A stretch of DNA of 64,000 nucleotides from Brachyhypopomus gauderio (GCF_052324685.1 NW_027506876.1:1799501-1863500); one strand, 5' to 3'; counted from the stretch's first letter, positions 10,065-24,000 are shown. The notes: a model not told the origin generated them from the letters alone. Program-made: numbers and translations.

Positions 10065-11394
10065 GGCTCCTTGAACAAAGCTGCTATAATCATTCAAGAT
10101 TGAGCAATCTAGGACACTGGAAATTGAGAATCCATCAACCTCAACAATTCAGTTAAAGAGTTACATATTTGTATTTATGTAGACTGTGATTTTATGAATG
10201 ACCTTTGATCAGATCAGATGTCAATATCTGTTGTTTAGACAATGTCCCACGTAACACAAAATAGTCAAGCCTGAAAGTGTCAGAATATTGGAACTAAAAA
10301 ATAAAGATTTTATAATCCATCTAAATGTAGCCATAAAATATCTTGAATAACAGAAGGCTGCTTTCTTGTTAATTTAGAGGACAATGTGTTGAACAATAAG
10401 AAATATTTCCCTTAGTTCTGAATTTCTTGTTATCAGGGCACCTCTTGACAACATTAACTGTTCTGTTTTAAATGTTTAAATGCTTGTCTTATTTACTTGA
10501 CAATTTGATCGTCTTTACGGGGCAATTACCAATCAGTGTGCAAGTATTCTGAGGCAACCTAGGACAAAGCGTTTCACTCTGCTTTGTTTTGTAATTATAG
10601 AGATTTGGGTGAGGGCTGTTGTTTTTTGCTTTATATACAGTTTAATGTGAGAGCATATTTGTAAGGATTATAGAGTGTATATACAGTCTAAGATAAGGAA
10701 TGATATTGTTGAAATAATTCAGACATTATGTATTTATGGGAATAGATTACAGATGACAATCAATGCCAAAAATATAAGATGATATATGTATATTATGTGC
10801 ATTAATTTATTTTTTCATTTAAATATTTTTTATGTATGTAAATTGTCATTCTGCTGGACTAGAAGGATTTACAAAGAGGATGATTTTAATTAAAATAAGT
10901 ACTTGATTTGTAAATGTTCTAAATTGTTCAGATTTTTGAATTTATGTATTTAATTATATCGTATTCACATCTGGAATCAACTTGCTGTAATAAATTTTTT
11001 CAGAACTTTATTTTCATTATTCCTTAAGATATATAATTTACAGTAATTACTGTAATAGGTCAGCATATTCACTTGATAAACCTCTGAAGGTTGTCTTGTG
11101 AAGGACGCCACCTGGCCACTGTTGTCCAAACACCTGTTCAATAGACAATAAATCAACGTGGAATAGTACTGTTCTCACCTGTGAGTTTTTTTGTACATTA
11201 AATATGTACAAATTGTACAAAAGCATATGGCAGCTTTAAATTCAATCGGTGAACAGCCACAATTCTTATTTTATTGAATTCCACCAAACGTTTAATCACT
11301 GCAGCATATTGAAGAAAACTACATAAATTATATATCTAAGGTGTTTAAAATATATATATATAATATATAAGCTTGTGGTACACTGACCAACCTC
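10065..11394. other. AT-rich intergenic DNA, no gene seen
   Basis: AT-rich single-copy-looking sequence. AATAAA at 10300-10305 is the only polyadenylation-like signal of note. No open frame with recognisable content. Confidence 0.5.
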
Positions 11395-13765
11395 GAAACA
11401 TAAAGCAAATATCACGTAAATTAGAGCGGAAATGGGAATCCACTAAGTTTGAAGTATTCCACTGTGCCTGGAAGGATAGTCTTATTGAATACAAACGGGC
11501 TCTCACTAAAGCACGCTCAGCATACTTAGCACCTCACTGATAGAGAATAATAAAAACAATCCTAGATTTCTTTTTAATATTTCTAAACTTACAAAAAATC
11601 AAGTAGGCGCAGAACCTCAGATTCCAGTAGTTGTGGCAAGTCCAGTAGTGTCAAGGAAAAACTCCCTAAGGTCATGAGGAAGAAACCTTGAGAGGAACCA
11701 AGACTCAGGAGGGAACCCATCCTCCTCTGGCCGACGCCGGTCACCATGACAACAACAACAATTTAGAGAGCGAGACAGAAAAAAAAGAGAAAAGGAAAGA
11801 AAAAAGGAAAAGATGCAAGGGATAATGTTCATCTTGGTGTAGGCATATCCGGTTAGGCAGGAGGTGGCCAGCCCAGGAAGGATCGCTTGTCTCTCCTCAT
11901 CTCATTGTTCCTCGAGTAGGCGGGCAGCCATGTGGAGAAAATAAAACAGGGAAAATTAGCTCTGTATAAGGACATGTACAGGACAGATGAGATTATAAAC
12001 ATTTCTGGAGTGTGGCAGCAACTCCGGCATTAAGTTAAATTATTACAGCCTAGCTAAAAAGGCAGAACCAGAAGGTAACATAGGCTTGGGGGCATTCTGA
12101 GACAATGGCATCCATCCACTGCACTGTCAACAAACTTGAGTGACCACGAGCAGTGACAGGACGACAGCACCAGCGCTCCAATCTACCATAAAACCCTTCG
12201 TCTATGAACCCCTGGATCTGTACCTTTATCTAAGGGGAGATATTAATTATCAAACGCTAAACCAAATAGGTTGGTTTTCAACCTAGACTTAAAGATTGTG
12301 ACTGTGTCAGAGATAATAAAATAGAGAATATTAGATGAAATATAAAACCTTTTATTAACAGTCCAACTGGTATGTCATCTGGTTTGGTCGATATTGATTT
12401 AAATTTAACATTAGGAGAAAAGCTTGATGCTTTTCATCCACTCACACAATTAAAATTTGAGAAAATAATTTCATCATTAAATTGTACTACTTGCACACTA
12501 GACTCGTTTCCCTCAAAGTTATTAAAAGAGGTATTACCAGTTGTAACTGAACCTCTTCTAACAGTAGTTAACTCATCCATTACAATAGGTCACATGCCCA
12601 AATCCTGTAAATTAGCGGTTATTAAACCTCTGATCAAGAAACCAAATCTTGATCCGACTGTACTATCTACTTATAGACCCATTTCAAACACATCATTTAT
12701 ATCCAAGATCATAGAAAAAGCTGTAGCCCAGTAATTATGCCTATATCTGCATAGGAATCACATATTTGAAAAGTTCCAATCTGGATTTAGGCCCCACCAC
12801 AGTACTGAAACAGCCCTAGTTAAAGTAACAAATGATCTCCTCCTTGCCTCAGATCAAGGCTATGTATCTCTGTTAGTGCTTCTTGATCTTACATTTACAT
12901 TTTACATTTATGGCATTTAGCAGACGCTCTTATCCAGAGCGACTTACAAAGTGCTTTGCATCTGATCACAGAATTCATCCTAGGTAATAGTACGGATAGG
13001 CCAGAATTCAAGATACCATTGAGTCAGACTACTACTAAACTACAGGAGTCAATGTCATTACCTAGTGTTTTGCAAGTTAGACGTTGCAAGTTAGACGCCA
13101 AGAAGCACAAATAACCATAGACAGACATACAATTTAAGAACAACGGCAAGTGGTATCAGCTGAGTTAGTGCTCTGGTAAGAACTCAACAAACAGGTGAGT
13201 CTTCAGTCTATGCTTGAAGACATCAATAGACTCTGCAGTCCTAGCAGCTAATGGAAGATTGTTCTTAGTGCAGCTTTCAACACAATAGATCACAGGATCT
13301 TGCTAGAACGTCTTAGCTAATCGCTATCAGTTTGTAGAGCTCAATAATATTCCATCTAAACGTACAAAAGTAAATATGGGGTCCCGCATGGCTCCATCTT
13401 AGGACCACTATTATTTACATTATATATGTTACCATTGGGCATAGTCATAAACAAACATGGTGTCAATTTTCACTGCTATACTTATCAGCCAAGCCTGATG
13501 ACAAATTCAGGCCTGCTTAAGAGATGTTAAATGCTGGATGACTCTAAATGTCCTCCAACTTAATGAGGACAAAACAGAAGTTCTCCTTCTGGGCCCAAAG
13601 GCCGCAAGACAGAAAATATCAGATCTAATGCTAAATGTCGCAGACTACCCCATTATACCTGGTACAGTAGGCAAAAATCTCGGCATAATACTCGACTCTG
13701 ACCCGTCATTTGATAAATACATAGATAATACTACTAGTGTGTGTGAACCAGGAGAGTGCTTGACC
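11395..13765 (+). mobile_element. L2-like LINE, 5'-truncated and broken
   Basis: Pieces of a non-LTR reverse transcriptase read in order on the + strand. A linker (RLERKWESTKFEVFH) lies near 11405. RT blocks with SCKLAVIKPLIKK and YRPISNTSFISKIIEK lie in 12372-12734, then [17 protein letters not shown] near 12775. A C-terminal part with LQLNEDKTEVLLLGPKAA lies in 13538-13760. It is interrupted by a noncoding repeat at about 11630-12300 and an insert at 12891-13263, contains stop codons, and is cut by the hAT element at 13774. It is dead. Confidence 0.85.
12891..13263. repeat. GGCATTTAGCAGACGCTCTT repeat inserted in the LINE, copy 1
   Basis: It contains GGCATTTAGCAGACGCTCTT followed by ATCCAGAGCGACTTACA, a very common fish interspersed sequence. 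It interrupts the LINE exactly between LLDL and SAAFNTIDH, with an imperfect 9-bp duplication (TTGATCTTA versus TTGTTCTTA). Copy 2 is at 31554-32023. Confidence 0.75.
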
Positions 13766-13773
13766 TCTTATGC

Positions 13774-15403
13774 CAGACCTGGGCAAACAACGGCCCGCGG
13801 GCCACATCCGGCCCGTTGTGTGTCCCTGTCCGGCCCGCGAGAGGCCAATCATAAATGAAACAAATATCTATGTCGTGCGTGCAATACAACTGTGATGCTT
13901 TTATTTTGAAATCGCTACGTTTGTGTTAATTCCGTGTGGACGTACGTGCGCGTGTGTGAGCTGTGAGTTATACTTTCGCGAATGAACGTAGCGCGCGAAC
14001 CTCCGTGAACGGTGGAACATTTGCGTGACGAATTTTGATGTTGCATTGTGTTCCAGGTTTGAAATGTGCTGGAATTTAGGCTAAAGTACTTGAAAATGCT
14101 TGAAATTGTGACTGTATTTCGATTCACAACAAATAGCTGACTGAACAGGGGGTACTCCAGAAAGTGAATTCAGTGACGAAACAGGGTAAGTAAACTCAGA
14201 GTTAACGAAAGCTCAGGTTTTCCGTTCCAGAAACCGAGCTTAGAGAGAACCTGAGTCAGCTGGGAAATATTGAAATGGACCTTGAAAGTGCAGTAGAAGT
14301 GCTTTAAAGCTAGGTTTAAGCCTGGTTTATACTTGACGTGGCGCGAGGGTCCGCGCGGCGAAAATGACGTAATCGCGGTGACTCCGCCCGTGTGCGAGGG
14401 CCTCGAGCACTGTCAGAGTTGCCAGGTTCGCGGTTTTCACGCCAAATTGGGCTTGTTTAAAAATCCAGCCGCGGGTAAAAATTCTGGGGTCGTGGGGTGT
14501 GGTTTTTTGGGCTACTCTTGAGTTGGGCTACTGCGGAAGTTATATAATACTTAATTTGTCTCAATTTTAAACACTCACCCCCCCCCCCCCCCCCGGTTGA
14601 CAACTTACACTCGCACCCCCCCGTCGACAGATTACACTCGTATCCACCACCACCCCCCCCCCCCCCCCCTTCCCCCCCGTCTTTGGGCTTTGGGCTAGAT
14701 TAGACTTCTGAAGGGCGGGTTTTACACTGACTTTGTGCAGGATATTTTTGTAGGGCCTGGCAACCCTGCGCGCTGTCGATGAACAAAGTCATGTTTGCAG
14801 GGTTTATACATCTTTACAAGGTGGAATTAAAGCACTTGTACGTCACTTTCAAGGTCCATTTCAATATTTCCCAGCACGTTAAACTTAATTAAGTTAAATA
14901 TTTATACATATACTCAAAATATTTGCTTTTAATCACATTATTTAATGGTGGTTTATTTTCAAAACGCCCAATCTTAACGTCTTCGCTTTCTCTCTTGTTT
15001 CGTCCTGGAATTGCAAGAGGCTCGTATTTGGTAAACGTAATACAAGAGGACTGTTCAGTCAGACAGATATTTGTTGTGAAACGAAGTAGTTGTTTCAAGC
15101 ATTTTCAAATATTTAGCCTAAATTCCAGCACTTTTCAAATCTGAAACAAAAAGCAACATTAAAATTGGTCAGGTAAATGTTCCTTCCCCTGTTTTTGAGG
15201 GGTGTTTCTTTACACTAACACATATTGTTTCAGACAACACTGCACAGAATGTGATGCGGCAAGTATAAATGCCTCCGCCGTTCGCGGAAGTTCGCGCGAG
15301 GTGGGCGGAGCCACTGCGATGACGTCATTTTCGTTTGTGTGGCCCTCTGACACAATTCAGGTTTCTCATGTGGCCCCTTGTAAAAATTAATTGCCCACCC
15401 CTG
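13774..15403. mobile_element. 1.6-kb palindromic hAT-type element
   Basis: It begins CAGACCTGGGCAAACAACGG and ends TTGCCCACCCCTG. The 8-bp duplication is TCTTATGC versus TCTTATAC (one mismatch). Long inverted arms lie inside: 14059-14127 pairs with about 15069-15140 (sharing TTTAGCCTAAATTCCAGCAC), and 14258-14289 pairs with 14845-14876 (CTGGGAAATATTGAAATGGA). There is no transposase. A further MITE (14414-14768) sits in the middle. Confidence 0.75.
14414..14768. mobile_element. GTTGCCA-ended MITE, copy A
   Basis: The ends are CAGAGTTGCCAGGT and GCCTGGCAACCCTG. The interior carries poly-C tracts (14577-14594 and 14652-14668). Related copies are at 26680-26970 and 43123-43396. The target duplication is unclear. 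Confidence 0.65.
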
Positions 15404-15800
15404 TCTTATACCAATGTCTCCAGCCTATTAAGTAGAATATTATGATCAATGGTGTCAAAAGCAGCATTGAGGTCTAGCAGTATGAGAAAAGAAATGTGTC
15501 CTTTATCAGAGGATATTAGGAGATCGTTCAGTACTTTAGTAAGTGCCGTTTCAGTGCTGTGATGGGGTCTAAATCCAGATTGAAATAACTCTGACATGTT
15601 CTGTCTGTAAGAAGTTGTGAAGAAACTCTAAAATTTTGGATATGAATGACAGATTAGAGATTGGCCTATAGTTGGACAGTTCCTGGGGGTTAAGACCAGG
15701 TTTTTTAATTAGCGGCTTGATGACTGCAAGTTTAAATGAACTGGGAATGTAGCCCAGGCTCAGAGAATAGTTAATTATAGTAAGCACGGGTTCTATATTG
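15404..15800 (-). mobile_element. L2-like LINE fragment
   Basis: The minus strand reads LAVIKPLIKKPGLNPQELSN and YRPISNLSFISKI, then [17 protein letters not shown] and [20 protein letters not shown]. These are reverse transcriptase blocks in the right order with a frame change between them. It has opposite orientation to the LINE at 11395-13765. Confidence 0.85.
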
Positions 15801-17168
15801 TTATGCAGTAATTATTTAAGTAGATGGGTTGGATATATGTGTATGATGTGGCTCTTTACTGTAACACAGTAAAAAAAAAGTGGCTCTTGGTCTCTGACGG
15901 GTTGGCCACCCCTGAACTAGTGTGTAGTCAAACACTACCACGAGTGGCCACTAGAGGGCCACAACAGATAAATAATGTAAAGGCTCTATATACCAAAGCC
16001 TCCTGTTTCAGACCTGGGTGTAAACACATATTTTCATTTATATTCCTGCGTTGGGGTGACAATTAACCGCTTATCAGACTCAAGTGTCTAAAACCACAAA
16101 TAACAGTGATAAGCAGCTCTTGGGATTCATAATCAAATGTGGCTGTTGACACAAATCTCAAAGTTTTTGTCTTTGACTTGACTTATTTGAATTTACTATG
16201 TCATTCGTACATAGGCCAAACATATTCATAATCATAAAGACTAGATAACTAGGCCAACACTCAAATCCAGGAACCGGGGAAACTAGGGAATACGGGAGGA
16301 GTCAGGGTAGATGCTCCCACACTGGGACACTGAATCAGAACTAATTTTCCATTTGTTAATCATGTAATGGTCACCACATATGACCTTTGCTCTGTACAGT
16401 GTTGAGGCCCAGGGCTCAGTGACCCCGTCCCCATTTCCTACTCACAGCTTACACAGATGCCAATTTGAGCCTCAAAATTTGGTCATTTGTGTTAAAAGAC
16501 CTCAGATTCTACAAGCTGGAATACCTTTAAAGTTAGAACTGAAATTAGACAACTAACTGTAAAAACAGTTGAATTTTCTAATTCTAATTTACTTAGATAG
16601 TACTTTAGTAATAGTTCTCAGATTCATGCTTTACAGAATAAAGGTAAAAAATGAAGTAACAAAAAAAAGACTCAAAAACAAATAGACAATATAAGTCAAT
16701 CACACAATCACATAGAATAATAAAACAATGTACAACGTGATGAAATATAAATAAATATTTAAACATATAAAGAAATCTAAAACACACAATCACACAAAAG
16801 TCTAAATAGCTGGAACAAAAACAGAAAAATAATAAATCTGACTAAAATAAATAATACAATATAATTAAAATTGAAAAAAAAACCCTTAATATTTAATTAT
16901 TTTTACAACATAAGAAAACTACAATACCTCTGACAATGAATTACATAATTCTGTAAGTATGTAATAAAGGTTGTTGGAGGAGATTAATAAAACTAAAATC
17001 AAGTATTATTATGCCCACTGTTATCGCCACGTAGTGTTTTCTGATGTTTGTGGACATGCCCATGTTTGTTCTGGTCTGATGCAACACTTAGCTGTAGTTG
17101 AGTGTGTTACAGACTGATGCCACAAAATTGCTGTCTCACCCTGTGAAGTTTCCCATTGTGCATGTGCC

Positions 17169-17172
<4 letters not shown>
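15801..17172. other. Intergenic DNA, mostly unremarkable
   Basis: A hAT-like right end (GGTTGGCCACCCCTG) at about 15900-15914 is the only structured piece seen. The rest is AT-rich with no supported gene. Confidence 0.4.

Positions 17173-17224
<52 letters not shown>
17173..17224. repeat. TG microsatellite
   Basis: About 26 uninterrupted TG units upstream of mat2a. Confidence 0.95.
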
Positions 17225-17225
<1 letters not shown>

Positions 17226-18010
17226 AAATGCATGTGCACGTTTCATCCTTTTTTTTCAGGATGAAAAGAGGCCCCTGGTTCTTTCATGCAGACAATGTCC
17301 ATCTATATCTAGATTTGGAAAGATTTTTGAGATGCTCCATAACCTGAAGCCTCTCTTAGATTGTCTAACGTCATGACACGTGTATCACTTCTGCAGGAAG
17401 ACAGACAACTGGGTGACAGTGATCATGTGCTCATGGTTTGCTTAACTCAGAACACAGATCAGAAGTGATACTAGACCGCACTTTCCTTTCTTACTGTGAC
17501 CATCATATTCCCTCAGTCCATTTACTGCTGCTTTATCAGTGAACCGAGGCATAATGAGATGGCGATGGCGCATAATTGTTGTGGCTCTGCTATTATGATT
17601 AGATTCGTGTTGAATTAACAGCCAGATGTACTGCAGCGATAAGGACTTTAGTGGAAGAAACCTTTGGGGCTAGACTTATATAACTGGGGTCTGGATTTCA
17701 CAAAAGGCCTACAGGTATTCTGATTCACAGAAACACGATTTTAATAAGAAATATGAACATACATATCTGTTGAAGAAAATATGAACATTGTCTCAGTGCA
17801 TGTATAGCTAGCATATAGATATGTAGGTTGTGATGGCAGAAGGCTATTCGCGTAAGGTGATGAATATGCAGGATTTTGCATCAGAAGACGACTGTACAAA
17901 AACAAACACGCAAAATCTATTGGCTCAAACGACGATAAAAAAACCCGCAAAGCCGTGGATGTCCTGCGGAGTCCTGCCCCGTTTCACCATGACGTTGGAG
18001 GGCAGGGGGG

Positions 18011-18017
18011 TAAATAA
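18011..18017 (+). promoter_or_regulatory. TATA-like box of mat2a
   Basis: TAAATAA preceded by a G-rich stretch (GGCAGGGGGG), 74 bp upstream of the chosen mat2a ATG. This would give a short 5' leader of about 45-50 nt. The assignment is by position only. Confidence 0.35.
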
Positions 18018-18090
18018 ACCTGCGAGCCGAGTGCCTCACCCATCAGATCCCTCTGAAACACAAGCAGCTCGTCGTTCAGAGACTATAAAG

Positions 18091-21000
18091 ATGATTAACG
18101 GAGACATGAACGGTTTCCTCAACGCTTTCATTGACGAAGACTGCTTCTTATTCACCTCCGAGTCCGTCGGCGAAGGACACCCAGGTAATGTGCGCTCCTT
18201 CGGGGTTGATTTGGACGGCCAAGCTCGTTGGCTTAACGGGGTAGAACCATGTTGTGCTGTTAAAAGCAGGTGACATGCATCCTAAATAAAGTACTGTCTA
18301 GTTTTTTAAGCGTTTTGGTATCTTATTACACCAGTCTGCTTATTGTGTGCTACTTCTTACGACCATCTCTGCCTCCGGCATTAGATGAGATCAGCAGGAA
18401 ACTTAAATACTAACGTAATGATCTAGGTTAGCACAACTAGTCCGCCTCAGCCTCAGCGGGTAAGACCACTCTTCAGATGAATCCTACACTCATCAGTATG
18501 TTCGCTATATAAGATGATGTCTCGGATTACGATGTAGCCGCCGAGATGAAGAGCGAAGATGATAAAACATGTGGATGTGCAGACACCACACTGACCCTCA
18601 GCAAACACAGATTAGATGCTACATTTGCAATAAATAATCAAGTTTTATAAGTGAATAATCAGTGAATATTCAGATGACTAAAATGATTAATTTCAAAGTG
18701 GTGAAGATGTGATCTGATGAGTCCAGCCCCAATAAACAAGCAAACACAAACGTAACATACAGTGACTCCTGGCCTATTGTACTTTCTCAAGAAAATAATT
18801 GTATTGTATAATATTTCACATTTATGATATGATAAGTGTTTTGTTTACTGATCTCGAATACGATTACTTTGTTTTATATTTTAGATAAGATATGCGACCA
18901 AATAAGCGACGCTGTACTTGATGCTCATCTTAAACAGGACCCAGACGCCAAAGTGGCTTGTGGTAAATAAACTAATTCCTGTTTTAATTTTATTAAATGT
19001 TTATAATGAGCAGTTAACTCTTTACATGTCTTGTCATTTTGTTCCGTCCAGAAACGGTAGCCAAGACTGGAATGATCCTGCTGGCAGGTGAAGTGACGTC
19101 TCGAGCCATCGTGGACTACCAGAAGGTCGTCCGTGACACTGTCAGGCACATCGGCTATGACGACTCCACAAAAGGTCAGTATGTTAGTATACAGTAATAC
19201 ACTACTAGGGTTATAGTGTCCTGGAGATGGTGTAAATGTTGATATCCTTCCAAACCCTTACTCTGTGACAGAAACATATGTACATGAATGTGAGTTATAG
19301 CTGACCTTTAACCTGTGCCGTGCTCCTTCACATCCGACTGTACACCCTTAAACCTACGGCTTGTTGTCTGTGTGCCGTGATCTTTTAGGTTTTGATTACA
19401 AGACCTGCAACGTGCTGGTGGCCTTAGAGCAGCAGTCTCCAGACATTGCCCAAGGTGTGCACCTGGACCGCCATGAAGAAGACATCGGAGCAGGGGACCA
19501 GGTCAACCATCACTACTGAAGCATGGACACGGGTCATTACTGAGACCATTACTGGGCCATTTAGTTCAGTTTAGTCACACATGTATTATATATTATTAAA
19601 CTGGAATGTTATTATAAAAATTTAACTTTTACAGATATAAATAGTATAAAACATGTACTGACCACAAGAAAATTCTCTCCAAGATAAGCACATCATAGAC
19701 ACAACTATATCTCTAAAGTGGACAGTAGATCTAGATTTTAGACTTAGAGAACATTTTGAATGGATTTGCATGCGAAACACAAAATACACATCACACCATA
19801 CAGAGGGAATTCTCATCACTGAACTAGACTAATGTGTTTGGACTAGGGATGTGGAGATTCACCGATTCACATCGGTGAATCGGTACACATGTCTGCGATT
19901 CAACTGCACCGGTAGATTCAACGTGCATCGGGATTAATTTGCGGGCGAATTCACGATGCATCGCCTCTAGCCTTTTTGCATCTGCAAATACCATGATTAA
20001 ATCGGGTGTTTTGTTTTCCAGTATCTATTCCTTATTCTAACATTTTCAGAGGCAACATACTTTTTATTTTTATTGATTTCTTTTTTTTTTTCTCGAGGCA
20101 ACATAAATGCACCATCGTGTCCTCAGGTACTGACGCAAACACGCAGACGTACACAACAAAGATGAAGGGAAACAAGAGCATTAGCAACGACACAGATATT
20201 TAATGCACCAAAAAAGACACACAATTCAAACGTGTGGCAATATTTCGGGTTTTTTAAGCGATGTGGTCAACTTGACAAGACGCACGCAATCTACAAACAA
20301 TGCCGTGGGGCTATCAAATACGTTAGTAGCACAACGAACCTGGCGACACACATGAAAAGACGGCACGGTGTGGACATCTCTGCGGCCTCTACACCCTCGT
20401 AAGTCTAGCAGACAGTAGTGTTGCAGATCATAATATTCACTATGTTAATAGAGAGTAAAGTAGAATTGTTCTATTGAGTTAAGAAAACTGATATGTTAGG
20501 CCAATACATCCTCAAACCTCAACTAACTGTATCGAATGATCACTTATCAAACGGAATCCTCATATAATAAGTAATATCGTTACCAATCATTTTTGAATTG
20601 CATCATATCGTGAACAGGAGTGATTTGTATCGCATCGTATCGACAAGGGGTTTCAGAGTATCGCAGTTATATCGCATCGGTGGCAGTGTATCGAGATGTG
20701 TATCGAATCTAGATTAGTGGTGAAGATATACATCCCTAGTTTGGACGTATTATTCCAGTGTCACCTGCCCTTTGGCTCATAGGAGACAATATATTATTAC
20801 CATATATTATTACCATGCTCACAACATTACCCCGGAAAAATAATAAGAACAACAATACTAACAGTAATAAAGTTATTGGTTTGGAAAGGCAAAATGTATC
20901 ACAGACCAGCTAGCAGTGCACAAGAAAAGAACATTAGTTGAAACCAGAAACAAAACAGAACATCTGAATGAGACATTCACATTCTTGTAAATTTCCATCA

Positions 21001-24000
21001 GTTTAATTCAGTTCTTCTTTCGTATTATCTTACCAAAATGTACAATACTAACAATAATGTAGCCACATTTGAAAATTCAGTGAAACACTCTCACTTCTGT
21101 TCAAATGAATCAGTCTGTACCCAATACCACATTTGTTCCTCTCCACTCCCTCTCTCCTCCTCCACTCCCTCTCTCCACTCCCTCTCTCCTCTCCACTCCT
21201 TCTCTCCACTCCTTCTCTCCACTCCCTCTCTCCACTCCTTCTCTTCTCTCCCTCTCTCCACTCCCTCTCTCCACTCCACTCCCTCTCTCCACTCCCTCTC
21301 TCCCTCTCTCCACTCCCTCTCTCCACTCCACTCCCTCTCTCCACTCCTTCTCTCCACTCCTTCTCTCCACTCCTTCTCTCCACTCCTTCTCTCCACTCCC
21401 TCTCTCCCCTCCCTCTCTCCTCTCCACTCCTTCTCTCCACTCCTTCTCTCCACTCCTTCTCTCCACTCCCTCTCTTCTCTCCACTCCCTCTCTCCACTCC
21501 TTCTCTCCACTCCTTCTCTCCACTCCTTCTCTCCCTCTCTTCTCTCCACTCCCTCTCTCCACTCCCTCTCTCCACTCCCTCTCTCCCTCTCTCCACTCCT
21601 TCTCTCCACTCCTTCTCTCCTCTCCCTCTCTCCACTCCCTCTCTCCCTCTCTCCACTCCTTCTCTCCACTCCTTCTCTCCTCTCCCTCTCTCCACTCCCT
21701 CTCTCCTTCTCTCCACTCCTTCTCTCCACTCCTTCTCTCCTCTCCCTCTCTCCACTCCCTCTCTCCCTCTCTCCACTCCTTCTCTCCACTCCCTCTCTCC
21801 TCTCCCTCTCTCCACTCCTTCTCTCCACTCCCTCTCTCCACTCCCTCTCTCCACTCCCTCTCTCCACTCCTTCTCTCCACTCCCTCTCTCCACTCCCTCT
21901 CTTCTCTCCACTCCTTCTCTCCACTCCCTCTCTTCTCTCCACTCCCTCTCTCCACTCCCTCTCTCCACTCCTTCTCTCCTCTCCCTCTCTCCACTCCCTC
22001 TCTCCTTCTCTCCACTCCCTCTCTCCACTCCTTCTCTCCACTCCCTCTCTCCACTCCTTCTCTCCACTCCTTCTCTCCACTCCTTCTCTCCACTCCCTCT
22101 CTTCTCTCCACTCCCTCTCTCCACTCCTTCTCTCCACTCCTTCTCTCCTCTCCCTCTCTCCACTCCCTCTCTCCTTCTCTCCACTCCTTCTCTCCTCTCC
22201 ACTCCCTCTCTCCACTCCCTCTCTCCACTCCCTCTCTCCCTCTCTCCACTCCTTCTCTCCTCTCCACTCCCTCTCTCCCTCTCTCCACTCCCTCTCTCCA
22301 CTCCCTCTCTCCACTCCTTCTCTCCACTCCTTCTCTTCTCTCCACTCCCTCTCTCCTCTCCCTCTCTCCACTCCCTCTCTCCACTCCCTCTCTCCCTCTC
22401 TCCACTCCTTCTCTCCACTCCTTCTCTCCACTCCTTCTCTCCACTCCCTCTCTCCCTCTCTCCCCTCCCTCTCTCCTCTCCACTCCTTCTCTCCACTCCT
22501 TCTCTCCACTCCTTCTCTCCACTCCCTCTCTTCTCTCCACTCCCTCTCTTCTCTCCACTCCCTCTCTCCACTCCTTCTCTCCACTCCTTCTCTCCACTCC
22601 TTCTCTCCACTCCCTCTCTCCACTCCTTCTCTCCACTCCTTCTCTCCTCTCCCTCTCTCCACTCCCTCTCTCCCTCTCTCCACTCCTTCTCTCCACTCCT
22701 TCTCTCCTCTCCCTCTCTCCACTCCCTCTCTCCTTCTCTCCACTCCCTCTCTCCTTCTCTCCACTCCTTCTCTCCTCTCCCTCTCTCCACTCCCTCTCTC
22801 CTTCTCTCCACTCCCTCTCTCCACTCCTTCTCTCCACTCCCTCTCTCCACTCCTTCTCTCCACTCCTTCTCTCCACTCCCTCTCTTCTCTCCACTCCTTC
22901 TCTCCACTCCTTCTCTTCTCTCCACTCCCTCTCTCCACTCCTTCTCTCCACTCCTTCTCTCCTCTCCCTCTCTCCACTCCCTCTCTCCTTCTCTCCACTC
23001 CTTCTCTCCACTCCTTCTCTCCTCTCCACTCCCTCTCTCCCTCTCTCCACTCCCTCTCTCCACTCCCTCTCTCCACTCCTTCTCTCCACTCCTTCTCTTC
23101 TCTCCACTCCCTCTCTCCACTCCTTCTCTTCTCTCCACTCCCTCTCTCCACTCCCTCTCTCCACTCCTTCTCTCCACTCCTTCTCTCCACTCCCTCTCTT
23201 CTCTCCACTCCCTCTCTCCACTCCTTCTCTCCACTCCTTCTCTCCACTCCCTCTCTTCTCTCCACTCCTTCTCTCCACTCCTTCTCTCCACTCCCTCTCT
23301 TCTCTCCACTCCCTCTCTTCTCTCCACTCCCTCTCTCCTCTCCACTCCCTCTCTCCACTCCTTCTCTCCACTCCTTCTCTCCACTCCCTCTCTCCTCTCC
23401 ACTCCTTCTCTCCACTCCTTCTCTCCACTCCTTCTCTCCACTCCCTCTCTTCTCTCCACTCCCTCTCTCCACTCCCTCTCTCCACTCCTTCTCTCCACTC
23501 CCTCTCTCCACTCCTTCTCTCCACTCCTTCTCTCCACTCCTTCTCTCCTCTCCCTCTCTCCACTCCCTCTCTCCCTCTCTCCACTCCTTCTCTCCACTCC
23601 TTCTCTCCTCTCCCTCTCTCCACTCCCTCTCTCCCTCTCTCCACTCCTTCTCTCCACTCCTTCTCTCCTCTCCCTCTCTCCACTCCCTCTCTCCTTCTCT
23701 CCACTCCTTCTCTCCACTCCTTCTCTCCTCTCCCTCTCTCCCTCTCTCCACTCCCTCTCTCCCTCTCTCCACTCCCTCTCTCTCTCCTCTCCACTCCTTC
23801 TCTCCTCTCCCTCCTTTATCTGCTTCGTAATTGTGGGTGAACATTTGGGGGATCTGGGAATCGAGAGACGTTCACAGGCCGTTCATTTGTGTTCTGTGTC
23901 AGATGTATAGAGTCCTGCTGCTGGCACTACTATTCCTGTAACATTCACACACTTGTCTTTGAAGTTTGAATATTTAGTGTGATACTCGTCCACCAATTAG

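Noticed and set aside
17830..18090. In-frame N-terminal extension of mat2a starting at 17830
   Set aside because: The frame is open by chance through the promoter region; MAT homology begins at 18091 and the extension resembles no MAT N-terminus.
19502..19519. mat2a read-through end after GAGDQ (VNHHY then stop)
   Set aside because: This is read-through into intron 4; GLMFGYA continues in phase at 24148.
21135..23815. Perfect polypurine/polypyrimidine mirror tract (H-DNA)
   Set aside because: An A interrupts the pyrimidine strand about every 13 bp (CCACT), so it is not a pure tract; triplex formation is only a possibility.
21038..23910. Five overlapping frames of 889-930 codons on both strands
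   Set aside because: They lie on a 13-bp C/T-rich minisatellite that cannot form stop codons; translations are monotonous Ser/Leu/Pro or Arg/Glu/Gly and the region is a mat2a intron.
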